Positions 13,598-15,185 of a DNA stretch of 15,185 nt are shown here, one piece after another. Numbering within the stretch: the first letter of the stretch is position 1; each line of letters begins with the position of its first letter. The DNA comes from Marinilabiliales bacterium (GTDB lineage: Bacteria > Bacteroidota > Bacteroidia > Bacteroidales > F082): contig PKSW01000337.1 of NCBI GenBank assembly GCA_002869465.1, forward strand, positions 1-15,185. Reading direction: 5' to 3'. Under the pieces are notes generated by a model, which worked only from the letters and a program-made list of their open reading frames with translations, made no database searches and was not told where the DNA came from. Both the position numbers and the translations under genes were made by a program.

Positions 13598-14473
13598 ATG
13601 AATCTACTGTTATCAAAAAGAAGCATAATTTCCGCACTCAGGGCAGTGTTTTCATCATTCATAATCTTATTATATTGGTATCCAGCTATTTCTCAAAGCA
13701 GCTTGCCGGATAATTTTTGTATTTCTGCTGATGAAATGCAATTATTTGACCGTGTTAACAGTTTACGCGGCGATTATAATAAAAATGTCATTCAACTTTC
13801 ATCCTCACTGTCTTACGTTGCAAAAATTCATACTGAAGACCTTTTTGAGAACCATCCCGACACCAGCATTTGTGGACTTTCGAGTTGGTCGGATAAAGGT
13901 AACTGGAAACCCTGCTGTTACAACGCTTATGTATTAGATGAAGATTGCATGTGGGATAAACCCAAAGAACTAACATCCTATCCATATCGTGGTTATGAGT
14001 TGGTCACATATTTCGAAGATAATTTTACAGTTGATTCCGTCCTCAATATCTGGTCAGGTACAAAGGAAGTACTGGATATGATACTCGCACAGGGAAACTA
14101 TTCAGCAAAAAAATGGGTCTGTATGGGTGTGGGTATCCATAAAAACTATGTTTCATTGTGGTTTGGACAAAGAGCGGATCAGGCCAGGCAACCTAAAGTT
14201 TGCGACTCAACAAATTACCAGCTTGTTGCACAGGACTCCACTGAATCTGTAGAAGGATACTTTTACCTGATTTATGGAAGTTTTGAAGATATTAACGATG
14301 CAAAAGAAGCATTAAGAAGGGTTAAAAAGAGTAATTTTCCGGATGCCGATATTTTAGTAAAAGATGGCTTAAATCGAATTTACCTGGGAAAATATAATCA
14401 TTTAAAGGCAGCCATGTTTGCAAAACAAAACCTTCCTTATTCATATAAAGAAGCCTGGATACTTAGAGATTAA
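13598..14473 (+). CDS. Exported CAP-domain protein with C-terminal SPOR domain
   Basis: A 291-residue protein. The N-terminus (1-33) is a signal peptide with a hydrophobic stretch (VFSSFIILLYWYPAIS). Residues about 45-190 resemble a CAP (SCP/PR-1) domain: LFDRVNSLRGDYN, then the AKIHTEDLFENHP helix with His78, YRGYELVTYF with Glu134 in the place of the CAP active-cleft glutamate, and IWSGTKEVLDMIL followed by VCMGVGIHKNYVSLWFG. Residues about 220-290 are a SPOR-like fold (YFYLIYGSFEDINDAKEALRR, then NRIYLGKYNHLKAAMFAKQ), the domain that binds denuded peptidoglycan. Seven Cys lie in the exported part (41, 92, 106, 107, 117, 175, 202), suggesting disulfides. The pairing suggests a cell-envelope protein that is targeted to peptidoglycan; the enzymatic role of bacterial CAP domains is not settled. 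The next gene starts 17 bp later. Confidence 0.82.
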   Translation: MNLLLSKRSIISALRAVFSSFIILLYWYPAISQSSLPDNFCISADEMQLFDRVNSLRGDYNKNVIQLSSSLSYVAKIHTEDLFENHPDTSICGLSSWSDKGNWKPCCYNAYVLDEDCMWDKPKELTSYPYRGYELVTYFEDNFTVDSVLNIWSGTKEVLDMILAQGNYSAKKWVCMGVGIHKNYVSLWFGQRADQARQPKVCDSTNYQLVAQDSTESVEGYFYLIYGSFEDINDAKEALRRVKKSNFPDADILVKDGLNRIYLGKYNHLKAAMFAKQNLPYSYKEAWILRD

Positions 14474-14490
14474 TTGATAAGAATTTTTAT

Positions 14491-15185
14491 ATGGAATTGA
14501 ATTACAAATTAATTGAAGTTACGAATAAAAAACTGATCAAAGATTTTCTTAGAATGCCGGTTGGTTTATATGCAAAAGATAAAAACTGGATCAGACCTCT
14601 TGATAACGATATAGAAAAGATTTTTGACCCGAATAAAAACAGATATTTCAAAAGAGGTGATGCTATCAGGTGGGTTTTATATGATTCGGCAAACAAACTG
14701 GCTGGCAGAATTGCTGCTTTTTATCTAAATGATGAAAAAAGCGAAAAGAAACAAACTACAAGTGGCATTGGCTTTTTCGACTGTGTAAATGATCAGAAAG
14801 CAGCGAATATCATGTTCGATGCTTCAAAGGAATGGTTACAAAAGAATGGCATGGAAGCCATGGATGGGCCTATCAATTTCGGTTCACGCGAAACCTTCTG
14901 GGGATGCTTATCAGAAGGCTTTTACGAACCCAATTTTAATATGCCTTATAATTTTAAATACTATAATGATCTTTTTGAAAATTATGGTTTTAAGAATTAT
15001 TTCAATCAGCTCACTTTTCATATGGACCTCAAGCCAGGTATGATGGACCCGGTAATCTATGAGAAAGGTAAGAAGCTGCGCGAAGACCCTAAATATACTT
15101 TTAAGAATATCGAAATAAAGAATATAGACAAATATGCTGATGATTTTGTGACTATTTTCAATGAAACCTGGTCAAAATTTCCCGG
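14491..15185 (+). CDS. GNAT-like N-acetyltransferase family protein (3' end outside window)
   Basis: Open for 231 codons from ATG 14491 to the right edge, without a stop. The opening, VTNKKLIKDFLRMPVGLYAKDKNWIRPL, and the later GRIAAFYLN, GIGFFDCVND, GPINFGSRETFWG and YNFKYYNDLFENYGFKNYF match, from memory, a Bacteroidota family of large proteins related to GNAT N-acetyltransferases. The GNAT acetyl-CoA loop (R/QxxGxG/A) is not clearly visible in this part, so activity is not shown. There is no signal peptide; it should be cytoplasmic. It lies 17 bp after the CAP-SPOR gene and is likely cotranscribed with it. The substrate is unknown. Confidence 0.75.
   Translation, partial: MELNYKLIEVTNKKLIKDFLRMPVGLYAKDKNWIRPLDNDIEKIFDPNKNRYFKRGDAIRWVLYDSANKLAGRIAAFYLNDEKSEKKQTTSGIGFFDCVNDQKAANIMFDASKEWLQKNGMEAMDGPINFGSRETFWGCLSEGFYEPNFNMPYNFKYYNDLFENYGFKNYFNQLTFHMDLKPGMMDPVIYEKGKKLREDPKYTFKNIEIKNIDKYADDFVTIFNETWSKFP

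Noticed and set aside
14789..15043. 84-codon plus-strand frame
   Set aside because: Shadow frame of the GNAT-like gene, which is open through this whole region with family motifs.

Overview
The window is an AT-rich stretch of a member of the Bacteroidota, judged from several independent signs. A secreted subtilase ends in a type IX secretion (Por) sorting domain. Exact matches to the TAnnTTTG -7 promoter element precede several genes. Start codons lack Shine-Dalgarno sequences, and the gene order mutL - rhomboid - rhomboid - EEP family is one I associate with this phylum. I see no tRNA, rRNA, CRISPR array, insertion sequence or phage gene; most of the window is ordinary chromosome.

Layout. 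(1) 1-1140, minus strand: a GroES-like co-chaperonin paralogue, then a periplasmic iron/cobalamin-type substrate-binding lipoprotein that starts at GTG and runs off the left edge. (2) 1201-6305, plus strand: a small membrane protein, MutL, two rhomboid proteases and a membrane-anchored endonuclease/exonuclease/phosphatase protein. The divergent promoters of blocks 1 and 2 lie head to head in a 60-bp gap. (3) 6306-6868: a 560-bp gene-free leader with nine copies of ACAAGC, several copies of an ATTATG start-like unit and a strong bulged inverted repeat. (4) 6869-9565: secreted S8 protease with PKD and sorting domains, a zinc-ribbon protein, and a small membrane-protein gene that appears broken by one extra base, followed by a clear intrinsic terminator (9643-9674). 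(5) 9810-11258: exported glutathione peroxidase, convergent with an SDR that lacks the Tyr-Lys catalytic pair. (6) 11378-15185, plus strand: EamA-type transporter, DUF2007 protein, class IV aminotransferase, a CAP-SPOR fusion protein, and a GNAT-like protein cut by the right edge.

How the genes relate. Only blocks 1 and 2 look like real transcription units (gaps of 12 bp or less, or a 1-bp stop/start overlap, for groES-like/SBP and small protein/mutL/rhomboid). The other neighbours are loosely spaced and probably functionally independent. I found no convincing new multi-gene system. The features most worth a second look are the repetitive leader of the protease gene, the frameshifted small ORF, a 37-nt palindrome inside the lipoprotein gene, and enzyme families with altered active sites (MutL nuclease motifs, SDR).
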